Below, piece after piece: positions 6,421 to 6,539 of a DNA stretch of 6,539 nt. A program made the position numbers and the translations under genes. Below the pieces are notes generated by a model. The model was given only the letters and a program-made list of their open reading frames with translations. It did not search any database and was not told the DNA's origin. Every line of letters begins with the position of its first letter. The first letter of the stretch is position 1. This DNA is from M55B157 sp965657825 (GTDB taxonomy: Bacteria > Actinomycetota > Actinomycetes > S36-B12), in contig CBFHQG010000113.1 in assembly GCA_965657825.1 (NCBI GenBank), positions 1 to 6,539 on the forward strand, in the 5' to 3' direction.

Positions 6421-6510
6421 ACGGGAGCTCGTAGGAACGACGGGCTGAGAGGGTGGCCGCCGCCACCGACCGCCGAACCTGATCTGGGTAATGCCAGCGT
6501 AGGGAGGCCC
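6421..6510 (+). ncRNA. TPP (THI-box) riboswitch
   Basis: The conserved thiamine pyrophosphate aptamer elements appear in order. GCTGAGA at 6444-6450 binds the pyrimidine ring. The helix AACCTGATCTGG (6476-6487) and TAATGCCAGCGTAGGG (6489-6504) form the pyrophosphate-sensing P4/P5 arm. A TCGT/ACGA stem (6429-6440) and an extra perfect hairpin GGTGGC-CGCC-GCCACC (6452-6467) fit helices P3 and optional P3a. The closing P1 helix is not obvious; CCT 6414-6416 with AGG 6505-6507 is one candidate, so the 5' edge is approximate. The 3' strand contains the Shine-Dalgarno AGGGAGG (6501-6507) of the gene at 6516. No terminator fits between aptamer and start, so TPP most likely blocks translation by hiding the ribosome binding site. 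Confidence 0.93.
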
Positions 6511-6515
6511 TCATA

Positions 6516-6539
6516 ATGCATCGTTTCATCCGCCCGATG
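6516..6539 (+). CDS. Start of a TPP-regulated gene (only 8 codons visible)
   Basis: An ATG at 6516 follows AGGGAGG (6501-6507) with 8 nt spacing and directly follows the TPP riboswitch. The reading frame runs open to the window end as MHRFIRPM. Genes placed like this encode thiamine biosynthesis enzymes (for example ThiC) or thiamine/precursor transporters. Eight residues are too few to choose among them. Confidence 0.7.

Overview
The window is GC-rich and densely packed, with small spacers and several overlapping genes. Its protein families and base composition fit a high-GC actinomycete (Actinomycetota, perhaps Micrococcales), but no phylogenetic marker is present, so this is an inference. 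Six genes on the minus strand fill almost the whole window. The last ~125 bases turn to the plus strand with a TPP riboswitch and the first eight codons of the gene it controls. I see no tRNA, rRNA, insertion sequence, CRISPR array or phage gene.

Reading the minus strand from right to left, an SDR oxidoreductase (6339-5608) is followed after 24 nt by a membrane-anchored or secreted SGNH/GDSL hydrolase (5583-4786). Straight after comes a compact control region (4768-4812). It has a plausible -35/-10 pair with the palindrome ATACCCC-CA-GGGGTAT exactly in the spacer, and this palindrome looks like a CsoR/CstR-family repressor operator. A second perfect inverted repeat lies at the predicted transcription start.

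This control region appears to drive a four-gene operon: an MBL-fold protein with two rhodanese domains (4733-3258), a MalY/PatB-type PLP C-S lyase (3237-2062, 20 nt gap), an MFS transporter (2065-854, ATGA overlap) and a zinc-free MDR-type quinone oxidoreductase (876-1, 23 nt overlap, cut by the window edge). MBL-rhodanese proteins under CstR-type control belong to reactive-sulfur (persulfide/sulfide) defence. The C-S lyase releases sulfide or thiols from cysteine conjugates. The operon can therefore be read as a reactive-sulfur or thiol handling module with an export step and a redox step. That joint role is my inference. The presumed CsoR/CstR regulator gene is not in the window.

At the right end, a TPP aptamer (about 6421-6510) directly overlaps the Shine-Dalgarno sequence of the plus-strand gene at 6516. 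The unseen gene is therefore probably a thiamine biosynthesis or uptake gene controlled at translation.
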